DNA from: Oceanobacillus sojae
GTDB taxonomy: Bacteria; Bacillota; Bacilli; Bacillales; Amphibacillaceae
Length of the DNA: 64,000 nt
Direction: 5' to 3'
Assembly: GCF_007991515.1 (NCBI RefSeq)
Contig: NZ_BJYM01000002.1
Span: 124,001-188,000, forward strand
Shown: one piece after another, positions 9,273 to 17,841 of the stretch
How the letters are laid out: each line of letters starts with the position of its first letter
How positions within the stretch are numbered: the stretch's first letter is position 1
Translations under genes and position numbers: made by a program
The notes under the pieces: model-generated
The model's input: the letters and a program-made list of their open reading frames with translations, nothing else
What the model was told of the DNA's origin: nothing
Database searches by the model: none

Positions 9273-9590
9273 AAAAAACTCCCCCATCCCCAGTAAAAAC
9301 GAAGGGACGAAAGAGTTTACTTCCGCGGTACCACCACAACTTAAATACAATACTATAAATGCGTGTTCAATAAAACTGGTGACTTTTGAACATCCTTACT
9401 AAGAATTGTATTCCACTTATCCCATGATAACGTCTGGGGAACGCTTATGTTTGCATAAGACTGATGAAGGCAGGTTCGGTAAATCAGCAATGAGGAATCT
9501 CGCAGCATCGGATAAAAACAAATAACTTATCCTCCGACTCCATCTCTGACATTGTGATGGCTTACTTACTGATCCTTCCATAACGTTCAA
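9273..9590 (-). promoter_or_regulatory. T-box riboswitch leader of proBA
   Basis: The minus strand contains the T-box core GTGGTGGTACCGCGG (complement at 9323-9337). It is followed by a terminator whose arms are CTCTTTCGTCCC and GGGGATGGGGGAG, with a T-run (about 9275-9315). Upstream, 250 nt of leader holds stem-forming segments, including GGATAAGTT ... TTATCC and CTTATGCAAACATAAG. A CCT triplet in GAACCTGCC (near 9475) is a plausible proline specifier. Uncharged tRNA-Pro would then promote readthrough. The specifier assignment was not folded in detail. Confidence 0.9.
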
Positions 9591-9604
9591 TGTATTGATA
9601 TTAA

Positions 9605-9632
9605 TTATTAGCAGAATTTTGCTTCTTGTCAA
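9605..9632 (-). promoter_or_regulatory. Sigma-A promoter of the proBA leader
   Basis: On the minus strand a consensus TTGACA (9627-9632) is followed after 16 nt by TAATAA (9605-9610), directly upstream of the T-box leader. Confidence 0.75.
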
Positions 9633-9749
9633 TAGAAAAATACAACTTATTTCTTTGAATACGATAACATTGATTCTAAAATATCAGAAAAGTATACTAA
9701 ATACAATAATGTCATTTAAATTTATTATAGAGGGAGGGGTTTATACCCC

Positions 9750-10514
9750 ATGTGCTTAATTACCTTTGCTTATCACGCCCATCCAAAATACAAATTAATT
9801 TTGCTCAGTAACCGGGATGAATTTTATAATAGGCCAACACTTCCCGCAAGGTTTTGGAAGGACAAGCCTGACATTCTTGGTGGAAGAGATTTGCTGCAGC
9901 TTGGGACTTGGCTGGCGGTTTCAAAGCAGGGAAAATTCGCAGCAGTCACAAACTACAGGGACCCTGAACTTCCAGAAGCTAAGACATTTTCCCGCGGTGA
10001 ACTTCCGGTGGATTTTTTGTTACAGAATATTGACGGGAAAATGTTTTTAGACCAGCTTTCAAAAAATCGTCATAACTATGCTGGATATAACATTCTTTTC
10101 GGTGACAAGGACAAATTGTATCACTATAATAATGTGTATAATCAGGGCTCTGAAATAAAAGCAGGTGTTTATGGGTTAAGTAACGATACACTTAATACAC
10201 CCTGGCCGAAAGTCGAACGTTCAAAAAGTGAGCTGTCGGATTATATACAGTCCCATACAGTAGTACAAACAGAAGATTTATTGCACAGTTTGAAAAACAA
10301 CACACAGGCTGAGGATATATTTCTGCCCCAGACAGGGATTCGAAAAGATTTAGAAAAAGCATTATCCTCTATCTTTATCGAAACACCTGGCTATGGTACC
10401 AGAGCATCTACTATTTTACTGATTGATCACCACAAACATGTAACTTTTATTGAAAAAACGTATGATAAGGAGGATATATTTCAGCAGTATGAATTTTTGA
10501 TTCAACCTGATTAA
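9750..10514 (+). CDS. NRDE/TANGO2-family protein
   Basis: A 254-residue protein beginning MCLITFAYHAHPKYKLILLSNRDEFYNRP. The conserved second-position cysteine and the NRDE motif define the TANGO2/NRDE family, which has an Ntn-hydrolase-like fold. GGAGGG lies upstream of the ATG. Some family members are linked to haem trafficking in other organisms, and cydAB follows immediately downstream on the same strand. A functional link is only suggestive. Confidence 0.85.
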   Translation: MCLITFAYHAHPKYKLILLSNRDEFYNRPTLPARFWKDKPDILGGRDLLQLGTWLAVSKQGKFAAVTNYRDPELPEAKTFSRGELPVDFLLQNIDGKMFLDQLSKNRHNYAGYNILFGDKDKLYHYNNVYNQGSEIKAGVYGLSNDTLNTPWPKVERSKSELSDYIQSHTVVQTEDLLHSLKNNTQAEDIFLPQTGIRKDLEKALSSIFIETPGYGTRASTILLIDHHKHVTFIEKTYDKEDIFQQYEFLIQPD

Positions 10515-10581
10515 ATCTTCGTACACAGGGAATGTTAAAAAATATAGGCTAAATAAAAAATTACATAAAGGAGGTTTATCC

Positions 10582-11925
10582 ATGACCTTATTTGAAGATC
10601 CGGCATATGCCAGCAGAATGCTGACACTGTTGACATTATCATTTCATATTATTTATGCCACAATCGGTGTCGGTGTTCCCCTGATGATTATGATTGCTCA
10701 GTGGATCGGAATTAAAAACAACGATAATCATTATCTGTTGATGGCAAGACGCTGGGCGAAAGGATTTGTTGTTACCGTTGCTGTCGGGGTAGTGACAGGG
10801 ACCATCATTGGCCTTCAGTTATCCCTGCTTTGGCCAAGCTTTATGGAACTAGCAGGAAATATTATTGCCATGCCATTATTTATGGAAGTATTCGCCTTTT
10901 TCTTTGAAGCCATTTTCTTAGGAATTTATTTATATACCTGGGATCGCTTTGATAATCCGAAAAAGCATTTGCTTTTGTTAATTCCGGTAGCTGTCGGCGG
11001 CGGAATGTCAGCTTACTTTATTACTGTGGTGAACTCATTTATGAACAGTCCTGCTGGCTTTGATATCATTGGCGGAGAACTTGTCAATGCAAATCCGCTG
11101 CTTGCCATGTTTACTGTATCCATGCCGACCAAGGTTGCTCACGTGCTGTCTACAGCCTATATGACCATTGCCTTTATGTTTGCTGCTATCGCGGCATTCC
11201 GGTTGCTTCAGAAGAAAAACCAGGAATATCACAAAAAATCCTTGCATATGGCCATGAAGATTGGTTTAATCTTTGCGGTTGCAACAGCTTTAATTGGTGA
11301 TTTATCCGGTAAATACTTAGCCGCATATCAGCCTGAGAAGCTGGCTGCTGCTGAATGGCATTTTGAAACAACAACTGAAGCGCCACTGGTGATGTGGGGA
11401 GTGCTTGGAGAAGATAATGAAGCCAAATATGCTCTGCATGTTCCTTATGCATTAAGTATTCTTGCACATGGGCTGCCTAATTCAGAAGTAATTGGACTGG
11501 AGGAGTTTCCGGCTGATGAACGGCCTCCACTTGTTATCCATTATTTCTTTGATACGATGGTAACAATCGGAATGTTTATGATTGCCTTATCCTTGCTTTA
11601 TTGGTTTGGAATGCGGAGAAAATGGGCTTTCGTTGAAAAAACATGGTATCGCTGGCTGATTGTTGCAGGCGGCCCGCTTTCCTTCTTAGCTATTGAAGCA
11701 GGCTGGTGGATGGCTGAAGTCGGCCGTCAGCCTTGGATTCTGAGGGGGCTGATGACGATTGAAGAAGCCGCTACAACAAGTGACTATGTCGGCTGGATGT
11801 TTGTGTTATTTGCAGTTCTTTACTTTATTCTCGGGGTCGGCACAGTTGTTGTATTAAGTTACATGTTCCGAAAAAATCCTGTAGAAAAGGATTTGGAGCG
11901 CATGCAAGGTGGTGAGTCGTCATGA
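10582..11925 (+). CDS. cydA: Cytochrome bd oxidase subunit I
   Basis: A 447-residue membrane protein with the conserved His of SFHIIY near residue 22, WAKGFVVTVAVGVVTGT, a MEVFAFFFEAIFLG helix carrying acidic proton-path residues, the PTKVAHVLST histidine, and the GRQPW motif. Its length and the short quinol-binding loop fit the Bacillus/Geobacillus subtype. It forms the haem b/d-bearing subunit of the terminal quinol oxidase in the membrane. AAAGGAGG lies ahead of the start. cydB follows with a 4-nt ATGA overlap. Confidence 0.95.
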   Translation: MTLFEDPAYASRMLTLLTLSFHIIYATIGVGVPLMIMIAQWIGIKNNDNHYLLMARRWAKGFVVTVAVGVVTGTIIGLQLSLLWPSFMELAGNIIAMPLFMEVFAFFFEAIFLGIYLYTWDRFDNPKKHLLLLIPVAVGGGMSAYFITVVNSFMNSPAGFDIIGGELVNANPLLAMFTVSMPTKVAHVLSTAYMTIAFMFAAIAAFRLLQKKNQEYHKKSLHMAMKIGLIFAVATALIGDLSGKYLAAYQPEKLAAAEWHFETTTEAPLVMWGVLGEDNEAKYALHVPYALSILAHGLPNSEVIGLEEFPADERPPLVIHYFFDTMVTIGMFMIALSLLYWFGMRRKWAFVEKTWYRWLIVAGGPLSFLAIEAGWWMAEVGRQPWILRGLMTIEEAATTSDYVGWMFVLFAVLYFILGVGTVVVLSYMFRKNPVEKDLERMQGGESS

Positions 11926-12935
11926 TATTAGAAATTGTCGGTATTTCCGTCCTCTGGTTATTCTTATTCGGTTATATCATTGTTGGATCAATCGATTACG
12001 GTGCAGGTTTTTTTAATGCCTATAGTATTGTTACAGGGAGACAGCATATTCTCTCTAAAATCATTCAGCGTTATCTGTCACCAGTATGGGAGGTAACCAA
12101 TGTATTCTTTGTCTTCTTTTTTGTCGGGATTGTCGGCTTCTTCCCGCAATCTGCTTACTACTTCGGAACCATTTTACTGATTCCGGGAAGCTTAGCATTG
12201 ATTTTATTAGCAATCCGCGGCTCTTACTATGCATTTGAATCCTATGGAAAGCAGGGGCATAAGGGCTATGCCATTATGTACGGTTTATCCGGTTTACTTA
12301 TTCCTGCTTCTCTGTCGATTGTTTTGACCATCTCTGAGGGCGGCTTTGTATTTATGGAAGACGGAAATCCAGTTTTAGATTACGGTGCTTTGTTCTATAG
12401 CCCATTAACCTGGTCAATTGTTGTTTTGAGCATTGCAGCTGTTCTTTATATATCTGCAGTCTTCTTAACCTGGTACGCAAATGAAACCGGTGATAAAGAT
12501 GCAACGAATTTAATGAGAAAGTACGCACTAAGCTGGTCTGTTCCTTTGATTATTGCCGCTTCCGGAATCATTGTGGAACTTTATTTTCATAATGAAACTC
12601 ATTTTGAAAATCTTTTGAGTCTCTGGTGGATGTTCGCTGTTTCCTTTGTTCTGTGGATATTAACCGTTGTTCTAATTTGGAAGCGCCGAAACTACGGAAC
12701 TGCTTTCTGGCTTCTTACCGGGCAATTTGCTTTTGCATTCTTCGGTTACGGAATTGCTCATTATCCATATCTTTTGTACCCTCATATCAGTATCCATGAA
12801 GGGTTTACAAATCCGGCAATGGCAATCTCGCTTATCGTTGTCTTTATCTTAGGTATGGCACTCTTGATTCCATCACTTTATCTATTGTTAAAGCTGTTCC
12901 TGTTTGATAAAAACTATATTAAAGGAAAGAAGTGA
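11922..12935 (+). CDS. cydB: Cytochrome bd oxidase subunit II
   Basis: A 337-residue polytopic membrane protein opening MILEIVGISVLWLFLFGYIIVGSIDYGAG; the FGYIIVGSIDYGAGFF segment corresponds to the first CydB helix. It starts inside the cydA stop codon (ATGA), so translation is coupled. It pairs with CydA in the oxidase. The small cydS gene follows 4 nt after its stop. Confidence 0.93.
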   Translation: MILEIVGISVLWLFLFGYIIVGSIDYGAGFFNAYSIVTGRQHILSKIIQRYLSPVWEVTNVFFVFFFVGIVGFFPQSAYYFGTILLIPGSLALILLAIRGSYYAFESYGKQGHKGYAIMYGLSGLLIPASLSIVLTISEGGFVFMEDGNPVLDYGALFYSPLTWSIVVLSIAAVLYISAVFLTWYANETGDKDATNLMRKYALSWSVPLIIAASGIIVELYFHNETHFENLLSLWWMFAVSFVLWILTVVLIWKRRNYGTAFWLLTGQFAFAFFGYGIAHYPYLLYPHISIHEGFTNPAMAISLIVVFILGMALLIPSLYLLLKLFLFDKNYIKGKK

Positions 12936-12939
12936 TCAA

Positions 12940-13032
12940 ATGTTAAATCAATTTCTGATTTTCATCGCCCCTTTCATTGTCCTGATTGCAGCAATTGCTT
13001 TTGCATTTGTCGCTGCGGCAAAGGATAGATAA
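12940..13032 (+). CDS. cydS: CydS-like small subunit of cytochrome bd oxidase (30 aa)
   Basis: A short gene directly after cydB encodes MLNQFLIFIAPFIVLIAAIA and a further ten residues ending AAAKDR. GGAAAGAAG in the end of cydB acts as RBS. The product is one transmembrane helix with a short charged tail. Geobacillus cytochrome bd contains a third one-helix subunit, CydS, of about this size, and its gene has this position. The match is by size, topology, position and a similar MxxFLIxxAP start, so the assignment is good but not proven. Confidence 0.8.
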   Translation: MLNQFLIFIAPFIVLIAAIAFAFVAAAKDR

Positions 13033-13035
13033 TTG

Positions 13036-13080
13036 AAAACTCCGCGATCTATTCTGATTTAGAATGAATCGCGGAGTTTC
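13036..13080. terminator. Bidirectional terminator between cydABS and cydDC
   Basis: AAAACTCCGCGAT and ATCGCGGAGTTT form a 12-bp stem with A/T tracts on both sides. It lies 4 nt after the cydS stop and just after the cydC stop on the other strand, so it can end both converging transcripts. Confidence 0.85.
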
Positions 13081-13083
13081 TAT

Positions 13084-14802
13084 TTAAAATGCTAACTGCT
13101 GACTTTCAAGTTCCTTCATCGCCTTAAAATAACCATTTTCTTTTCCCATCAGCTCCGTGTACGTGCCTTGTTCAACAATTTCTCCCTGATTCATGACAAT
13201 AATCCGGTCCATACTTTCCAGGCCAGTTAAACGATGCCTGATGGTCACAACAGTCTGATATTTTGTTACCTTTTCGATTTCATTCATAATTTGCTGCTCC
13301 GTAATCGAATCAAGAGATGACGTCGGCTCGTCCAGCAGCCAAATAGAAGCTTCCCTTAAAAACAAACGGGCAAGAGCAAGACGCTGTTTTTCCCCGCCTG
13401 ACAGATTTGTTCCCTTTTCCAGCACCTGATCTTCTAAAGAAAAATGAGTCAATTGAACCTTTTCTAAAGCGTCCCGGCATATTTCTGCACTGGCATTTCT
13501 ATTAGCAAATCGTAAATTTTCATAAATACTCCCATAGAAAAAGTGATTATGCTGGAGCGATACATTCATTTGCTCCCATAAGCTGTCGGGGGCAATGGTA
13601 TTTATATCCTCACCGTTCACTAAGATATGCCCGGATTTAACTGGTGCAAAGGTAAGCAGTGCTTGCATCAATGTTGATTTCCCAGAACCGCTGGGTCCAA
13701 CAATAGCAATATTCTTTCCTGGTTTTATTTGCAAGGAGGCATGCTGTACTGCAGGTTTCTTTTCATTTGGATATTGAATAAAAACATCCTTAAAGTCAAA
13801 ATGAAGCGGGAGATCTGGTTCCAATTCTTGTACTGCCACTTTGGAAGGTTCCTCATTTTCCCAAACTTCAATAAGCCGTTTAGAGGAGGATTTACTTTCC
13901 TCTAAATGAGCTGGGAGTACAGCCATGGATGGTGTATCTTCAAATACAGTAATAGCAATCATAAACAGCATGGCTAACAGCGTTCCGGCAAGATTTCCTT
14001 CTGCTACATAAAATCCGGCCTGTACTAAAATAATTATCGCGATAAAAAAAGAAAAGAAAATAACAATTGCTTCCCGAATAGCAAGCTGACGATTCTCGCT
14101 TGCCTTCATTTCTTCATATTGATTCATCTCATCAAACAACTGCTGCTCTTTTCTTTCAGCTTGTTGAAAGATCGTTAATTCCCGAAAACCATATAGATAG
14201 TCTGTAAATTCCGAAGACAGTACACCTCTTTTTTCCCGCATAGACAATGCTGCCTTTTTCTGAATCATATAAAATATTGCTGGAAAAACAATTAGCACCA
14301 CAATCATACCGGCTGACATTGTAAGTGCCACTCCAGCAGATATATACATCGTAAAGAAAATAGTAGCTATAAAAACAGCTGCTAATACAATAGGTGGATA
14401 GAATACACGCAAAAAGAAATGCTGCAAGGACTCGACATCCCCTACAATCCTGGCTAAAATGTCTCCACTTCGGTATTTTTGTAAAAGTCTGCTTGCCAAC
14501 GGCTCTATTTGATCATAAACCTTTAAGCGGATATTTTTTAAAATGGTAAACGTTCCACGATGGGAAAAATAACGCTCCCCATACCTGCTTATTGCCGATG
14601 TAATCCCCAAGAGCTTTACACTTGCTACAAGAATCATCAAAGTATAAATTGGCGGTGCAAAAGCGGCTTGTGAGATTAAATATCCGCTTGCTGCAAACAG
14701 GGAGACCGCAGTAATACCTGCTAGAAATCCAAAGAAGACTGAGAAAAGAATATCCTTTTTTTCTTTCAGCATCATTTTCAATACCAGACTGATATCCTTC
14801 AT
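13084..14802 (-). CDS. cydC: Thiol reductant ABC exporter subunit CydC
   Basis: A 572-residue half-transporter: a membrane domain (about residues 1-320) with several helices, followed by a nucleotide-binding domain with Walker [10 protein letters not shown], signature LSGGEKQR and Walker B IWLLDEP. It starts within the stop of the preceding ABC gene (4-nt overlap). With CydD it forms a heterodimeric exporter of cysteine/glutathione needed for cytochrome bd assembly. Convergent placement with cydAB supports this. Assignment of C versus D follows gene order. Confidence 0.9.
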   Translation of the reverse strand: MKDISLVLKMMLKEKKDILFSVFFGFLAGITAVSLFAASGYLISQAAFAPPIYTLMILVASVKLLGITSAISRYGERYFSHRGTFTILKNIRLKVYDQIEPLASRLLQKYRSGDILARIVGDVESLQHFFLRVFYPPIVLAAVFIATIFFTMYISAGVALTMSAGMIVVLIVFPAIFYMIQKKAALSMREKRGVLSSEFTDYLYGFRELTIFQQAERKEQQLFDEMNQYEEMKASENRQLAIREAIVIFFSFFIAIIILVQAGFYVAEGNLAGTLLAMLFMIAITVFEDTPSMAVLPAHLEESKSSSKRLIEVWENEEPSKVAVQELEPDLPLHFDFKDVFIQYPNEKKPAVQHASLQIKPGKNIAIVGPSGSGKSTLMQALLTFAPVKSGHILVNGEDINTIAPDSLWEQMNVSLQHNHFFYGSIYENLRFANRNASAEICRDALEKVQLTHFSLEDQVLEKGTNLSGGEKQRLALARLFLREASIWLLDEPTSSLDSITEQQIMNEIEKVTKYQTVVTIRHRLTGLESMDRIIVMNQGEIVEQGTYTELMGKENGYFKAMKELESQQLAF

Positions 14803-16523
14803 GCTTCTCTCCCCCCTTGCTGTGTATTTATCATTTGCTGATACATTTTATTATTTTTATAAAGTTCGTTATGTGTTCCTTCACCAGCTATTTTCCCTTG
14901 ATCCAGGAGAAAAATTTTATCAGCATTCCGGACAGTATGAAGACGATGGGCAACCGTAACCATTGTGGCTTGATTTTTTAAAGAATCCAATGATCTTTGT
15001 AAAATATGCTCTGTTTGAATATCTAAGCCTGTTGTCGGTTCATCAAAGAAAAGAATCTGTGGCTTTTTCAAAAGTGTTCTCGCAATCGCAATCCGCTGCT
15101 TCTCCCCTCCTGATAAACCTCTGCCTCCTTCTCCAATAATTGTATCTAATCCAAACGGCAAGTCCGATATCCAATCCCATATCCCGGCACGGTCTGCAAC
15201 CTCCCGAATCTCCTGATCACTTTGCTTTTCCAGAGAGCCGAGCAATATATTTTCCCGTACAGTTCCAGAAAAAACATATGGCTGCTGTGTAAGGTAGCTG
15301 ATTCTTTGAAACCAATCTGCTTTTTGTACCTTCTCCTGTGGAATACCGTCAATCAGAAATTTTCCATCTTCAGCAGGCAGGAAACCGGCGAGCAAACCGA
15401 GTAGTGTGGACTTTCCTGCACCTGTTTTCCCGATAATTGCAACCTGCTCATAAGGTGAAATCGTCATAGAAGCTGGTTCTAACCGAAATCTCCCCTGCTC
15501 ATAATGGAATGAAGCTTGTTCAAGTATTATTTCTGGAGCTTTATCTGATTTTAATGGTACAGTGCCCCAAGAAACTGGCTTGGTCTCTTCTTTGAGTACA
15601 TCCTCAACTCGCGATGCTGCCCCCATACTTGCACGCCCGGAATGAAACGCAGAGCCCAGCTGCTTCAATTGGCTGAACAGCTCTGGTGCAAGAAGTAATA
15701 CAAAAAAACCGCTAAAAAAGCTGAGATTTTGGAAGATAATCATCCGAATAGCGATTTCCAGTGCAATTAAGCCGATACTTAGCATGGAAATAAATTCCAG
15801 TGATAAGGAATTCGTAAATGCAACCTTTAAAACACCCATGGTTGCATCCCGAAAACTTGTGCTGTCCTGATTAATTTTATTTCTCTGTCCATCGGACTGA
15901 CCAAATAACTTAACCGTCGGAAGCCCCTGCAACGTATCGAGAAAAGTTCCTGAAAAGGCGGCTAATTGTGATAGCTGTTCCTTTGATTTATCTTTTGTTT
16001 TCACACCAATAATCATCATAAATATTGGGATAAATGGCGCTGAAATAAGGATAATCAATCCGCTTGTCCAATTTTGAATAAAAATAACAATCCATACAAT
16101 CAGAACAATGCCAGCAGATTGAATAAGCTGCGGAAGATATTGACTAAAGTATCCATCTATTTCATCTACTGTATCCATAAACAAGCTTGTCTTCTGTCCG
16201 GATTGACCTTTATCCGCATCTGTCATTTGCTGACCGTTAAAATGTTGGAGCAGCTTTTTCCGTATAGAGACCTTCGCAATCTGCGCCATTTTAATGCCGG
16301 ATCCTTTTATCATATACTGAAAAATAGTCCGTAATAAAAGCATACCAATCAATATAAAAACTGCCGGAAGAATAGATGGAAAAGCAGCATTATTCAGAAA
16401 CAGCTTCTGAATAACCGTAACAACCAGATAGCTCTGCCCTACAATAGCTAACGCCATACAAATTGATGCAGCTCCCATCCACATCGTCCTGTTCCGAAAG
16501 TCTTTCATAAATTCCTTTAACAA
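14799..16523 (-). CDS. cydD: Thiol reductant ABC exporter subunit CydD (TTG start)
   Basis: A 574-residue ABC half-transporter with membrane domain first and nucleotide-binding domain last: Walker A GKTGAGKST, signature LSGGEKQR, Walker B ILFFDEP, and AHRLHTV for the H-loop. The start is a TTG at 16523 with AAGGTGG upstream; the first ATG lies five codons later without a site. It forms the partner of CydC. The pair is the cydDC unit that supports bd oxidase maturation. Confidence 0.9.
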   Translation of the reverse strand: MLKEFMKDFRNRTMWMGAASICMALAIVGQSYLVVTVIQKLFLNNAAFPSILPAVFILIGMLLLRTIFQYMIKGSGIKMAQIAKVSIRKKLLQHFNGQQMTDADKGQSGQKTSLFMDTVDEIDGYFSQYLPQLIQSAGIVLIVWIVIFIQNWTSGLIILISAPFIPIFMMIIGVKTKDKSKEQLSQLAAFSGTFLDTLQGLPTVKLFGQSDGQRNKINQDSTSFRDATMGVLKVAFTNSLSLEFISMLSIGLIALEIAIRMIIFQNLSFFSGFFVLLLAPELFSQLKQLGSAFHSGRASMGAASRVEDVLKEETKPVSWGTVPLKSDKAPEIILEQASFHYEQGRFRLEPASMTISPYEQVAIIGKTGAGKSTLLGLLAGFLPAEDGKFLIDGIPQEKVQKADWFQRISYLTQQPYVFSGTVRENILLGSLEKQSDQEIREVADRAGIWDWISDLPFGLDTIIGEGGRGLSGGEKQRIAIARTLLKKPQILFFDEPTTGLDIQTEHILQRSLDSLKNQATMVTVAHRLHTVRNADKIFLLDQGKIAGEGTHNELYKNNKMYQQMINTQQGGREA

Positions 16524-16750
16524 CTGACCACCACCTTCAAAGCTGACATCATAAATATGAATACATCTTATATCCCATTATACAACAGCAGGCTTCCTAT
16601 AGCTCATCACACAGCCAGCTGACTCAAAGCAAATGAACATTCTATGAACATCAGAATTGTAGAGTTTTTTCATAAAACACATATATTAACCTATATACAA
16701 CTGTCCCATGTTTATTGAGACAAGAAAATGATTTACAGGAGTGTCATACC

Positions 16751-17017
16751 ATGTCTAATTTCTTCCTTAACACACCCGCAAATTTCAATACGAACGAAAA
16801 AGGCCTTGGAGACAAATTACTTTATTATGGCGGAGTAGTTACTACATTGGGAAGTATTATGTCCCTCGTCGGCTCAACAATTTTATACAACGAAGATATA
16901 GAAGAAACTGCGTTCGAAGAAAACGCACCTGTTACGAACCGGCAACTTGTTGAAATGCAGCAACAGATTGCGCTGCTGCAGCAAAAAATAGATCGGCTGG
17001 AGAATCAAGGGCAGTGA
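16751..17017 (+). CDS. Small membrane/coiled-coil protein of unknown function
   Basis: An 88-residue protein starting MSNFFLNTPANFNTNEKGLG after AGGAGTG; an upstream ATG twelve codons earlier lacks an RBS. It has one hydrophobic helix (LLYYGGVVTTLGSIMSLVGST, about residues 21-41), an acidic segment, then a glutamine-rich coiled coil (NRQLVEMQQQIALLQQKIDRL). I recognise no family. It stands alone between cydD and the converging endonuclease-like gene. Confidence 0.7.
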   Translation: MSNFFLNTPANFNTNEKGLGDKLLYYGGVVTTLGSIMSLVGSTILYNEDIEETAFEENAPVTNRQLVEMQQQIALLQQKIDRLENQGQ

Positions 17018-17069
17018 ATCGCCAAACTCTGTCCTTGATCTGCCTATTAATATAGTTTTGCTTATTTTT

Positions 17070-17729
17070 TTATTCCATCTTTTTTTCTCTTCCCATCCTG
17101 CAATTCGAAAGCAGCAGACAGTTTTCACATAAAGGCGTCTTCTTACAATATTGTTTTCCATGCTCCACAATTAATGCGTGAAATTCCTGATGCATTTCTA
17201 AGTCATGAGGGAATAATTTTTCTACTTCTATTTTAAAAGCATGGTATGTTTTAGGAAGAGGATAGCCGAGTCGCTGAAATAATCTGACCGCATAGTTGTC
17301 CGCAATAAACCCGGGCTTCTTAAAAGCATAGAGCATCATTGCATCTGCTGTTTCTTCTCCAATACCATGAACAGCTAATAATTCTTTACGGAGAACAGCC
17401 GGATCAACCTTTTGGACTTCTTCTATCTGAAAATCATATTTTTGAAACCATTGCAGCCAAGCTTTAACCTTCTTTGCCTTCATTCGGTAGAAGCCGCTTG
17501 GACGTATTTTTTCGGCAAGCTCTGCTTCCTTCATCTGCATTATTTTTCCGGCAGTTATATTTCCCCCTAGATTCCCTAAAGCTAACTCGACATTTTTCCA
17601 ATTAGTCCGTTGAACTAAAATAGCACTAATCAGCATTTGGAAATCCGAAGCGGCCGGCCACCACCCTTGGGGACCATAGTAATGAAATAATTTACGATAC
17701 AATTCCGTATAACTTATTTTTTCAATCAT
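17070..17729 (-). CDS. HhH-GPD DNA glycosylase/endonuclease III-like protein lacking the usual lysine
   Basis: A 219-residue protein with the helix-hairpin-helix segment VHGIGEETADAMMLYA followed by FIADNYAVRLFQRLGY, which keeps the catalytic aspartate. The 4Fe-4S cluster ligands are seen near the C-terminus as CKKTPLCENCLLLSNC (spacing C-x6-C-x2-C-x5-C). In endonuclease III the hairpin carries a catalytic lysine (GxGxKTA); here it is glutamate (GIGEETA). This predicts a monofunctional glycosylase rather than a lyase. The target base is unknown. Confidence 0.85.
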   Translation of the reverse strand: MIEKISYTELYRKLFHYYGPQGWWPAASDFQMLISAILVQRTNWKNVELALGNLGGNITAGKIMQMKEAELAEKIRPSGFYRMKAKKVKAWLQWFQKYDFQIEEVQKVDPAVLRKELLAVHGIGEETADAMMLYAFKKPGFIADNYAVRLFQRLGYPLPKTYHAFKIEVEKLFPHDLEMHQEFHALIVEHGKQYCKKTPLCENCLLLSNCRMGREKKME

Positions 17730-17841
17730 CTAAAACTCCTCTATATCTATAATGTGATAGTCTTGTAAAGCTGATTTCTTTTCTAATCAGCCTGAGCGAG
17801 ATACAATTACAATACATTTACGAAAGAAATGGAGAACAACT

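Noticed and set aside
9417-9632. 71-codon minus-strand frame upstream of proB
   Set aside because: It lies inside the T-box leader; no RBS and no conservation pattern expected.
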